Shown one piece after another: positions 12,038 to 22,239 of a DNA stretch of 64,000 nucleotides (its first letter is position 1; each line of letters starts with the position of its first letter). The DNA comes from Datisca glomerata (taxonomy: Eukaryota; Streptophyta; Magnoliopsida; Cucurbitales; Datiscaceae). The notes under the pieces are model-generated. The model did not search any database. It was not told the origin of the DNA and saw nothing but the letters and a program-made list of their open reading frames with translations. The DNA lies in the NCBI GenBank assembly GCA_003255025.1, contig QANY01002375.1, positions 2,238,647 through 2,302,646 of the forward strand. Reading direction: 5' to 3'. The position numbers were made by a program, and so were the translations under genes.

Positions 12038-13320
12038 ATGCCTCGAAAAAAATCACATGCTGCATGAGAAACGGGAAATACAGCTAACATCGTTGATAAT
12101 CCTATTAACCAACTCGCATAGCCAGCAAGTACAAGAGATGATCTATACCATCTTAACAAGAATGCAAAGCGTGGAGAACCGCAATAGTGAAGCATTACAC
12201 AACGTGTTGCAAACTGTGTAAGAATAGATTGCAGCATTACAACTGGAGATCATGGGCGTCACAACGAACATAATGATGCTTTAGTCATCAGTATTCAGAT
12301 TGGAAACTGTTTGTTGCGAAGGGTTCTAATCTGTGATGAAAGTGTCGTTAACATAATTCACCGTTCGACATTTGAAAAGATGACGACAGATGCACCAAAA
12401 CTCCGCGGTGTTGGACAAACGTTCATTGGTTTCAATGGAACCATAACTTACTCAGAGGGAATTTTGTCACTTCATATGCATGCTGAACCATTTAATCATA
12501 TCAAGGACTTCGTAGTAAATCGATATGCTTGAGGAAAAACAATGGAGGTTTACATTGACGACATGCTTGTGAAATCAGAAAGGAGGACAAATCACGTATG
12601 TAATCTGAGGAAGCATTTCTAGCCCTGAGGGAAACTAATATGAAGCTAAATTAAGAAAAATGCACTTCAGAATGGCAACAGGAAAGTTTCTAGGGCACGT
12701 TGCCAATAATATAGGGATTGAAGTTAACCCCCATCAATTCAAGGTGATCATGGAAATAAAATAGTCGAGAACGAAGAAGGAAATTCAAAACTTAACGGGA
12801 AAATTGGCTGCACCAAATAGATTCTTGGCAAGATCAACTAATAAATTCAGGCCATTTTTTGCCAAAATAAGGTGGAATTCTGGAAAGCAATGAGACGAAG
12901 AATGTAAAGAAGCATTGCAAAAACATAAGAAGTATTTAGCCTCTCCCTCGTTATTGCTAAGCCGTTACCAGACGAAGAGCTCTTTCTATATCTCGTAGTT
13001 TTGGAAACCATTTTACTTTATTAGGATGAGGCTTGTAGCTGCAAAAACATGATACAATAAATGGAGAAACTGGTGCTAGCAATAATCATTGCCGTGAGGA
13101 TATTAAGACATTACTTACAAGGGAATTCCGTTACTACGATCAATGTAGTAACAGAATTCCCCATAATGATCCTTTTACATTCTCTAGAGATGATTGGAAG
13201 ACTCGCGAAATGGGTAGTTGAGCTTAGAGGATACGATATCCGTTATACGCTATGGACTGCAATCAAGGCCCATGTTCTAGCAGATCTCATCTCCGCGATG
13301 ACGGGTAATATGATTCATTG
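12038..13320 (+). pseudogene. Tat-lineage gag-PR-RT-RNase H fragment, array unit 4
   Basis: The gag start and protease (12311-12532) match the other units. At about 12532 the protease sequence ends at NRYA and jumps straight to MEVYIDDMLVKS, so nearly 1 kb holding most of the reverse transcriptase is deleted. The rest of reverse transcriptase follows out of frame up to about 12900. The C-terminal half of the Ty3-type RNase H is at 13061-13321, with ILRHYLQGN and GRLAKWVVELRGYD. Its tail runs into the second RNase H domain, so this unit alone links the array to the 3' half of the element. Confidence 0.87.
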
Positions 13321-13761
13321 ACAACAGAGCCTAAGGAAGATGCTTGGTCTTTATATGTTGACGGAGCTTCCAATCACCGGGGAGTAGGAGTCATCGTCGT
13401 CCAAACTCCATTTGGTGAAACTTTCGAGCAAGAATTATCTTTTGATTTTCAGGTATCTAACAACGTGGCAGAATACGAAGAACTACTAGCTGGAATTCAT
13501 CTAGTGAGTGAATTAAAGGTAACATATGTTAAAAAAATTGGTGATTTGATGTTGGTTACTAATAAAATTTCAGGAAAATACAACGTTATAGATAGCAGAA
13601 TTGTGAAATATTTACAATATATGAAGGAAATGCTACAATTGTTCAAAATTTATGAAATCACACAAATACCAAGAACTGAAATTCCAGAGCAGATGCCCTT
13701 TCCAACTTGGGGTCTTCAGTGCAACTCCCCTACTAAAGGAGTGTTTCCATCGAGTATATAA
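13318..13761 (+). pseudogene. Second (plant-type) RNase H domain of Tat-lineage gypsy element
   Basis: An open stretch of 147 codons starts SLYVDGASNHRGVGVIVV, the first catalytic Asp region of the RNase HI fold, and continues with NVAEYEELLAGI (catalytic Glu) and GDLMLVTNKISGKY near the next acidic position. A second RNase H domain between the Ty3-type RNase H and integrase is the hallmark of the Tat lineage, which justifies the lineage call for all three gypsy elements here. The frame stays open to 13761, but upstream and downstream pol parts are in other frames, so it is not a working polyprotein. Confidence 0.85.
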
Positions 13762-13769
13762 GTGAGCAT

Positions 13770-14581
13770 AGTCCGAAGACACCCATAAAAATAGAGGCTG
13801 GGATTATAATAGAAAGTAATGGGCATGACTGGCAGGAAACTATTATCCATTACTTACTCAATGATGATCTTCCAACTAATAGGATGGAGACCCGAAAGAT
13901 TCAACAACGGAGTGCAAGGTATACTCTGGTAGACGGAAGGTTATATTGAAGATCTTTTTCAGGACCATGTCTCAAATGCCTCACTCTAACAGAAGCGAAG
14001 TATGAGCTAGCCGAGGCGCATGAAGGAATATGCGAAAATCACTCTCGTAGGAGATCCTTGGCGAATAAGTTGTTGAACGAGGTAGGGGTATTACTGTTTA
14101 AAAATGCATAAGTAAGCAGTATCCTTCGCAAAAATGTGCGATAAATTTCAAAAGTATTGTCCTATTTCGAGAATTGCCACGGAAGAATTGAAGACATTAA
14201 TACGCCCATGGCCGTTCATGCTGTGGGCAATTGGTGTAGTCAGACCACTCTCGATGGCTTGTGCACGAAAGATGTTATTGGTAGTTGTGACGGATTACTT
14301 CCCCAAATGGATTGAAAAAGAGGCTTTGGCAAGGGTCTGAGAAGAAGAAGTGGAAAATTTATGTAGTTGGACCAGTCTCAATGGACCTCGTGCTCAAAAG
14401 GATATTCTAAACAAATGAAGGCAAGTTGGGACCAAACTGGGAAGGGCCATTCATTGTTAAAGTGGTTGGAGGAAATAGATACTATCGTCTAATGACTAAT
14501 GAGGAAAATGAGTTACCCAAGCCTTGGAATGCCTTTCATTTGCGCAAATACTATGTTTGGAATGATCAAAGGGCCCCTTGA
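13770..14581 (+). pseudogene. Integrase remnant of Tat element 1
   Basis: The linker and zinc-binding part (about 13800-14130) shows QQRSARYTLVDGRLY and HEGICENH. The second Cys pair at 14134 reads CDKFQKYC, so one zinc ligand (usually CDKCQ) is lost. The core starts PWPFMLWAIGVV, where intact copies have a catalytic Asp, and reaches DYFPKWIEKEALARV with a stop at 14338-14340. The rest of the catalytic core is missing. The C-terminal module at 14420-14581 reads GPNWEGPF and LPKPWNAFHLRKYY and ends with a stop at 14579-14581. Confidence 0.85.
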
Positions 14582-14876
14582 GCTTTGAAAAAAAACCTAA
14601 GTTCTTGGGAACGTATGTCAAATCGACATCGTTCTCAGAAGGAAACCAAATGACCCCTGAACTATAAAGCTTAAGTCCTTGGGAACGGATGTCAAAACGG
14701 ATGCCATTTTCAGAAGGAAACCAAAAAACCTCTTAGCTATGAAAAAAGCTTAAGTCCTTGAGAACGAATGTCCAACGGATGCCTTTCTCAAAAGTAAACC
14801 AAAGAGCCCTGAGCTTTGAAAAAAGTTTAAGTTATTGAGAATGAAAGTCCAGCGCACACCTTTCTCAGAAGAAAAC
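14580..14876 (+). repeat. Tandem repeat, 4 units of 75-79 bp, downstream of integrase
   Basis: Units start at 14580, 14659, 14734 and 14811. Each has GCTTAAGTCCTTGnGAACG-like sequence followed by a TTCTCAGAAGGAAACC-like sequence. Tandem repeats between integrase and the 3' LTR are a known habit of Tat-lineage elements. Elements 2 and 3 have a different repeat at the same place. Confidence 0.85.
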
Positions 14877-15225
14877 CATCGTTCTCTGAACGAAAACCAG
14901 AAATTTCAAAACAAAAACATGTTTGTTTTTGAACTCTTCAAGAGCAACTAAGCAAACAGAAAATATGGGGCTTCTAAGTTTCACAAAAAGCTTGTCTTTT
15001 GAAGAGCCGATACCCAGCGGACAAATGGTTCTCAAAAGGGAATCCGAATGTTTCAAAGATTTATGAATGAAAAAAATTGACCAAGTACAAAACAACGGGA
15101 AAGACAAAAATTGAGAAGCTGAAAGTTAAATTTATTTTCATTGATGGTAGCGGGAAATTACAATGAAAAGAAAACGTGCAAGAAAATGAAAATACATAAA
15201 TGAAAATTGCAGAAAGAAAAGTAAA
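14877..15225. other. Gypsy element 1 untranslated spacer
   Basis: This lies between the tandem repeat and the end of the antisense ORF. I see no domain; it is part of the 3' region of the element. Confidence 0.5.
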
Positions 15226-16525
15226 CTATTCAACAATATGGGAAATGATCACAACATCCGTCGTGACTTCAGGTGGACGGATTATAACAGGAATATCAAC
15301 TGAGTTTTAGCTGTGGGAAGAGTTAGGCTGGCGGGAGGAGAAAGAGCTTCTTCAATAAGAGCCCAGCGGGGAAGTTTTTTACGTGTTCCATTACGGTAGC
15401 CTAAACTGTAAACTTCAGCTTCTTTCACGTCAAATTTTGCTTGATAAAACTTCTCAGCCTCAAACTCTTTCCCCCTCAAGGCAACTCCTTCTCTGCGACA
15501 ATATTCTTCAAAGCTTCAACAAGCTTAAGATTTTCAGCCTTAAGAGCTTCGATTTCCCCCGTTTGCTTACCAAAAGTGGCCACCAACTCCATTTAAGAGC
15601 ATCTCAATGCTTCAATCTCTGTCTGCCCAGCCTCAACCTCAGTCTGAAGTTCCTGAGCCTGGGCATTATTTTTCTCTCCAAGAAATAATCCCACGGCCCC
15701 CTCGACTTTGGTAATATACTCCAAAAGTGCATTGTAATGAACAATGACCTACATGAAGAAGGGAAAGATGAGAGGGAAGAACTCAAGAAGTGAAAAATAC
15801 TCTTAAGTATGAGTGAAATGAACAAATCACTTACCCTGGTGATGTCATGACTCATCACAATTTGAATGGATTCGATATCAGCCTGCTTTTGTAACGGACA
15901 TGTCTCGCTCGGGAACAATCCCACGAATCAGGACAGGAGATGCCAGCGAATTTTAAAGAAAACTCACAGAAGACGGAAGTAAAGTGCTTCCATAAGCTTG
16001 GGGCCAATCTTCTTCATCCACTACCGACTCTTTCTCAGTCGCAGACCTCTTTGCCAGGGAAGAAGCGGGAGGGCTAGGAGGGACCGTATTCGATATAATG
16101 ATAACAGGAGGAGAAAGAGAAGGATTAGAAGAAGAAGAAGTGACACGCAGATTTACCTCCTGAAAAGCAAAAGAATACTTAGCTCCTGGCAAGCAAAAGA
16201 ATACTTCTGTCGCTGGCTATAGATCGGGAAGTCGAAGTGTTTTCAGTACATTGGCGGATGCTTCTGGCTCTGACTATAGTGCGGAGTCCCCTCATTTCTT
16301 CATAACGGTCAATCAGAATGGTTTTGTTGTCAGACAAATGTTTTAAATCAGTTGCAGAGTCTACATAGGTAGACTCCTCGACAAGAAGAGCGAAGCGAGG
16401 AACATGAATGTTTATTGGGATAACAGGAGGGGCCTCAAAGGGAACTCTTCTAGACAGATCCAAAAGGGTACGCCAATCTCTGTTGGGGGCGTGATAAGCG
16501 GCAGCAGCTTTCTCAACGTTTTGCT
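15226..16525 (-). pseudogene. Antisense extra ORF (aORF) of Tat element 1, spliced, truncated
   Basis: Lying opposite to pol, downstream of integrase and the tandem repeat, this is the antisense extra gene reported in some Tat-lineage elements such as Grande. On the minus strand an upstream exon (16463 downwards: RRVPFEAPPVIPINIHVPRF) leads to HDITR. There a GTAAGT...TAG intron of 86 bases (15834 to 15749) keeps phase 0 and rejoins at VIVHYNALLEYITK. The last exon is coiled-coil-like and ends with KEAEVYSLGYRNGTRKKLP, then VDIPVIIRPPEV to a stop at 15228-15226 after a frameshift. The N-terminal domain seen in elements 2 and 3 is cut away by the copia LTR at 16526. The function of this protein family is unknown. 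Confidence 0.65.
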
Positions 16526-18751
16526 TGTTGAAATAGGGTTTTCATCGTCGCGATGCGTGTGTGGCGGAATCGTGTCATCCGTGAGCATTTACAAAAATTA
16601 AAATTTTAATAAAATTAATAAAAGAAAACTTACGCAATGCTACAATAACAAAAAAAATTTTTATTGAAAACTTTTTTTTTCAATCAGTTAGATCCATTTA
16701 ATATTTATATATTAAATCTATAACATACAAGCTTAGAATCATATAGGTCTTGCAATCTAAATCAAGCGTCCTTGCAAAATTGATCGATCATCTATCTCAC
16801 GAAACCGTTCCAATGATCAGTAGATTCTGAGATTCACACCAAGATCTTTCAAGTCAATTCTCAACGCATTAGGACGTGTGTGGACACGTAGAATACACTT
16901 TTTTGTCTCTAGATGTAATCAACACATGAGATTTAGAGATTTACTGAGAATGACTTTTGTGTGACGATTCTCTAAAATAATGTTCTTTTAGAGAGTTGAT
17001 TATTTTTTAATCACTGAGAAAAATCACTCTAACTAATTATGTTCTCAACTCAATTTTCTGATTGATCAACTGATTGATGTCATTAAAATAATATCAGTAT
17101 ATTTTCTAGATAATGGTATATAAAATATTTAGGGATAATTAAAAATTAAAAATAATATTTAATTTCAAATTGCTCAATTCAGTGGGACTCATTGTATAAT
17201 GATGCATAACTGTAGTGACACACGGCACTACAGTTGGCGTTAAGAAACACAGTGCCTCACGGCACTGTGTGTCACGTCACACTGCAATGCCGTGGGGCAC
17301 TACAGTATTACACGTCTACTGCTATAGTGGCACTACAACAGTCCACGGCGATCTATGATTCTCAATCATTAATCGACACATGACAATTATTGTAAATTAC
17401 ATATTTATTTTAATCAGATAATATCTATATATTAATTAATTTAAAATTAACATATCTGATTATCACTATCAACTAAATTATCTGTTATTTCAGAAATAAT
17501 AGATTTAGTTGATCCAAATTATTATCTAATAAAACTTTAATTATCTAATTTCACAAATTAGATATTTTTTTTACTTATCGATAATTAGAAAAATACTCGA
17601 TAATTATGTATATATAATTTCCAAAAATATATATATATAAATATTTAATTAATTAATCACACATAATTATTTCATAATTATGTACTTACCCAAAAATAAA
17701 AATTTCTTTGCAAGTCAGTCCTTTTTTCATGTTCTAAAATATTCACACCCTAGACTGTGTAGTACAGAGGTGACTTGAGGACCATAGACCTATAATCATA
17801 AGCTTCAATAAATCAGATTATTAAATAAACTCTTTAATTAAATAATATTATTTATTAATTTCATTATTACTCCATTATAAATATGGAACTACACTCTTAG
17901 TGATTATAGATTGTATTTACAGAGTATTTTCATATAGTTCACTCATATAATCATTTCACGTAGTTCTGTCCTCCAATTATTATTTCCTAAATTAGAATTG
18001 GTTAAAATTACCGTTTTACTCTTCTAATTATCTTTTGATCCTTAAGTACCATTAATCCACTAGTGAATGACTAATTTATAATCTTATGATAAATTTAAGC
18101 TCAATAATCATTCAGTTCCAGAATTAACACTTAAGGGAACCAATATACGATCCATTAGGAAACTTGGATTCCAAATCTTATAAGATCATGTTACCAGCCA
18201 TCCATATCACTAAATCTCCAAAACAAAGTCACTAGTATGTTTTAAAAATAAACATTAATGAGTGAATCAAAAGATCCAGTAGACATGTATATGAGTTCAT
18301 GACTACTCAGGATTCAGACTGATCTACATAAGATCATTGAATTGATATGTATTAAATCTTTATGATAAACGACACGTTGATAAAAATATTAATTCATATC
18401 GGCTCAATCATATATAATCTCATTATATAAAGTATCTTCACTAAGGTGTATTCACATCAATGATCCAGATCTAGATCACATTGATTCATAATGCTTAGTG
18501 AAACGTACTAGCAACCATTCACTAAAGAGTTTATACTTTAATATGTTGCTGACAATTTTATTCATTATCTATGATCTTAATTATCTCGTACTAATACAAG
18601 ATCAAAGTCTCATTAATGAATATAAAATTTTCAGATATTTATATAAATTTTTCAACAATAATTTAAAAGAACAATTATAAGAAGAATATAATATTCCTTA
18701 AATTTCATATCAAAATGTCAATACACATGTTTTGAGGGCATAACCCCAACA
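16526..18751 (-). repeat. Complete 2.2-kb copia LTR (LTR-A)
   Basis: It is bounded by TG at 16526 and CA at 18751 and aligns over its length with 40095-42324. The minus-strand reading starts TGTTGGGGTTATGCCC. It contains a GC-rich patch full of short inverted repeats (17200-17350). Open frames inside (for example 18498-18680) are also present in LTR-C and are not genes. No flanking 5-bp duplication is visible (TTGCT versus TCTCC), so it is not a simple solo LTR. Confidence 0.85.
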
Positions 18752-19560
18752 TCTCCTGAGGTCAGGTGTACTAAGTCGGGATGTAATCTCATTAACTTTC
18801 AATTTGTCCATGAAGGTCCTAGAGGGATATTCACCTCATTAATTTGATTGGATAGACTTAATCTGTTTATCTAATGCCATTTCAACTTCAACTATAAAGT
18901 CCTTGAATTTCTCAAAGGTTTAGGACTTAAGATGCATTAGATACACTTGGCCATATCTTGAGTAATCGTTAGAAAATCTGATAAAATACTCATAACTAGC
19001 TCTAGCTTAGACATTCATTTGTTCACATATGTCAGTATATATAAACTTTAACAGTTCTAAGACTCTATGTCCTTTTTGCCTTAAAAGGTGTCTTAGTCAT
19101 TTTATATTTTATACAAGATTCACAGACTAGTAAGGACTCGAAACTCAAAGAGCTATGAGGTCTATCTCTTACAAGTCTTTAGATCTGGCTTATATTAATA
19201 TAACCCAGACATAAGCGCCACATATATGTTTCGTTAGTTTGAGAAACTTTTCTTCTTTTAGGGATACTCTGTGAACTATTTTCTATTTCAACATCATGTA
19301 ACATATACCTTTTAGGAGTAACAAAATACAAACCATCTATCAATATACCAGAACACACAAAATTTTAATCGTTAATGGTTAAAATATTTGGAAAAAATAG
19401 AATTGTATCCTTTCAACCGAGACAAGAAACTAAAATTAAATTTCATCTAAAGTTTGGTGCATAAAGGCAGTTTGATAAAGTAATACTCCAAAAAATATTA
19501 ATAGAAAGAGTTATAATGTCAATGGAAACGCGTTTGTTCTCAACTTTTTATCGAATAACA
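18752..19560 (-). pseudogene. Copia GAG-pre-integrase and integrase fragment
   Basis: On the minus strand the fragment reads TYMWRLCLGYININ and SFESLLVCESCIKYKMTKTPF, the zinc-binding pre-integrase domain. The integrase core follows: NDYSRYGQVYLMHLKS, FKDFIVEVEMALDKQIK. It ends against LTR-A at 18751/18752. Reverse transcriptase and RNase H, which should lie between integrase and the 3' LTR, are absent. Several stops and frameshifts are present. At the upper end the sequence gives way near 19.6 kb to the antisense ORF of Tat element 2. Confidence 0.75.
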
Positions 19561-19579
19561 TACGATTCGTTGTTTAATA

Positions 19580-21455
19580 ATTTTTTTTAATACCACGCCT
19601 CAATCAGTACCTTCTATCTTGCCCCTTCCCAATACACTCATAGCACATACATGACCCTTTTAGGAAAAGAAGCTTTGAATAGGAGGCATAACCTTAATAT
19701 TGGCGTAGATGAAATTTGTGTCGTATATATTATTAAAAATCGTGGGACATCTTATGATATGGTTCCCCATGCTAGCAAGAAATGAGGGGTTTTGTTAGTG
19801 ATCTCCCAAAGGGAGAGAAAGGCTGGGAAGAAGGGAACCTTTTGATCGGCGTGAACTAGGGTAGTGATGGTCGCTGGATCGTACCCAAGACCTAGGGATC
19901 TTTCAGTAAGTAGTCGAAGCTCTGGTTTCTTCTCTTTCCTTCTTCTCTTTTTTTGTACTAAACTTTTCTTACTTTATTAGTTTATGCACATAAGAAATTA
20001 AACAAAAGGTTCTTTGTTCCCAGAGACGTAGCTACATGACTCTCTGCTACCTACAACTACCCAGAACAGAACTAGAAGGATCTCCTAGATCCAAGTAGGA
20101 AGATCAGCATCACCTACGCTCTCATTTTCGTAACCAAAGTTGTCGCCTCTTTATCTCCAACTTCAAAGATCCCTAGGGCCATCCCAGTTCCTACCTTCCA
20201 TCGCATTGTGGTGTCTAGTCCTTCTAGGTCTTCTAAGTCTGAGGGGGAGAAAGAGGAAGAAGACGAAGAAGAAAGCGAAAAGGAGATAGAGCGGAAAGAG
20301 GCTAAAGAGCAATGCGCTCTGTTCTCTTTTGCCCACAAAGAATTGGAGATGTCGATGCACCTTCCGAGTAACTTGTAGGGAACTGTTGGTGGTGAGAGGA
20401 ACGTTCATCAGATAACGGAATTCGTTAGCTCCTCCTATAGCATCCCTGACGCTGATGCACCGTCGGGTCCTGCTCCTGTTCCTACTATCGTTGTTCCATC
20501 TCGCCCTGCTTCAACTGGTCCTCCTACCCGAACAACCAAGGACATTCTAGTACAAGAAGAATTTTATCCTCCGCCTCCCCCATCAGCTCAGAGGCCAGAT
20601 CCCCTTTCTGCCAATTCTTAGGGGATGCTTGAGGAGACAGACGTCTGGAGGTGGTGGCGGTACACGACGGCTCCACCCATTTCTGCTTCCATGAGCTTCT
20701 TGAAAGATCCCCGTTCTTCACACATATTTGTGAGGTATAAAGTCTGACAAGGAAATGGTTGTCCTTCACCAGATGTCCATTTACGACAAGGTCATTGGCC
20801 TTAGTCACAGCCTGATGCAGTAATTTTTTTCTCCTTATTTGATTTTATCTCTTTGCTCTTTTCTTTATTCGTTTACGTTTACTAACACTAAAAGGATTTC
20901 TGCAGGCTGTGACCTATCACCATGGGCTCCAGGATGACATTCGTTCAATTGAGCTCGAGATGGCGGGCTTTAGGAAGAAGATGCAAGATATAAACAAGTC
21001 TCATGGTGTTGTCCTCCCGGAACGGACCATCTGAGGAAGGTTCAGACGAAGCTCCAAGGGGTTTTCGCCCATTGAAGAACTGGATGATGTTGTAGTTGAG
21101 CGGGCAAGGTTGGAGGAATCTCTAAAAGAGCAAGGGAAGATTATTGATATCAACATGGAGAAATTATTTGTTGCTGAAGGTCAGCTGGCCAAGGTAAATG
21201 GGAAGTTGCTATCTACGGAGGCATCTTTGGCTAAGATTGACGAGCCGGAATCCGAACTTGAGGCTGAGTACCAAGACTTTGTTGATCAAGTTGAGGGCAT
21301 GTCCTATAATACAGGTTATCGTGATGGCAAATCCAAAAAGGCTCCCCCGTATGTCTGTTGTTGACCTTCCCGATGACCCTACCGAACCCGAACCGGACAT
21401 TCGTGTTCCCGCTTCTGCCCCCCTGCAGAGGCTACCCCCCGATGAGATGTCTTAA
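19580..21455 (+). pseudogene. Antisense extra ORF (aORF) of Tat element 2, spliced
   Basis: It encodes the same family as the aORF at 35500-36440 and the C-terminal half at 15226-16525. Exon 1 (about 19600-19905) has RHNLNIGVDEICVVYIIKN and GEKGWEEGNLLIGVN. The intron at 19906-19989 keeps its GTAAGT donor, but the acceptor has mutated from AG to AC. Exon 2 (19990-20820) contains PRAIPVPTFHRIVVSSPS and a long acidic, Glu/Lys-rich stretch. A second intron of about 85 bases ends at 20905. Exon 3 starts AVTYHHGLQDDIRS, is coiled-coil-like (EESLKEQGKII, TEASLAKID) and ends with YNTGYRDGKSKKAP, then DLPDDPTEPEPD and a stop at 21455. Stops and shifts in exon 2 show decay. The protein's role is unknown. 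Confidence 0.65.
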
Positions 21456-21897
21456 TTTTCTTTGCACTTTTCCTCTTCATGTATTTTGTACTTTAACTTT
21501 TCGGCAAATATTCTTGTATTTTTCCCAAGTCAATGAAAAGGTCTTTCCTGTTTCACTGTTTCTTTTATCAGCTTTTCTTTTTTTCAATACTTAAATGATT
21601 TTCTGTTTCTACTGTTCTTTTCTCAAACACTTAGGAAAAAATTTAGCGAAACACTTTCACTTAACAAGAAATTTTCTCATTTCTGTAATTTCCCGTTTAC
21701 CCGTACCTGCTTCTGTTTTGAAGTTGGCTCGAAGAATGAGATTTATTTTGGTTGAAACATAAAAGGGCGGGCTCACTCCATTTTAGTCGAGCCACCCCTC
21801 TACACAAGTTTTTTTGGCTCAGTTTATTTTTCGTTATGTTTTGAAGACATTCATTCTTCCTTTTTCACATGTCTTTAGAAGATATTTTCTTTTTGAG
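21456..21897. other. Spacer of Tat element 2
   Basis: This is AT-rich sequence between the antisense ORF and the tandem repeat. It is shared with element 3 (36290-36770), which proves it belongs to the element. No coding content is seen. Confidence 0.5.
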
Positions 21898-22170
21898 AGT
21901 GAGACTTATAAAATTTCTCTCAGGGAGTCACACCCTTAATTTATTTTGAGAGTAGGACTTATTGTTCGCCTATCTCAAGAACTTACGCCTTTAGTTCCGG
22001 AGAGCAGGACTTATGCACTGCTCATCCCATGGAATTATTTATGCTTTTAATTCCTTCTAGGTGTAGGACTTAAAAACTACCCCTTCTAATGAATTACTTA
22101 TGCCATTATTTCCTTCTGGGAGTAGAAATTATGAACTATCCCTCTAAGGACTTACGCCCTCATTTCTGTT
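21898..22170. repeat. Tandem repeat, 5 units of 52-60 bp, in Tat element 2
   Basis: Units begin at about 21898, 21951, 22003, 22062 and 22122, each around GAGTAGGACTTATnnACT. It corresponds in position and sequence to the 56-bp repeat of Tat element 3 at 36773-36990. Confidence 0.85.
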
Positions 22171-22239
22171 GTTGTTATTTAGAGTGAGGAGAGCTGATAC
22201 CAAGAGTTTTTATGTAAAAAATTCTTGCGGAAAAATATT

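Larger units (their letters stand above)
2636..13320 (+). repeat. Tandem array of four 5' halves of a Tat-lineage gypsy element
   Basis: Four copies of the same module (LTR remnant, gag start, protease, reverse transcriptase) lie head to tail: gag ATG codons at 4407, 7935, 9985 and 12038. Copies 1 and 2 are each preceded by the LINE fragment, so a 3.9-kb LINE-plus-gypsy block was duplicated first (2636-6556 and from 6557). Units 2/3 and 3/4 meet at the same breakpoint: CGCTAAGTCG joined to TTAATCAGGGTCG at 9654/9655 and 11705/11706, giving a period of 2051. Only unit 4 continues into the second RNase H and integrase. Confidence 0.9.

Noticed and set aside
18498..18680. 60-codon open frame, also at 43614-43796
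   Set aside because: Both lie inside copies of the same copia LTR; the similarity is that of the repeat, not of a gene.
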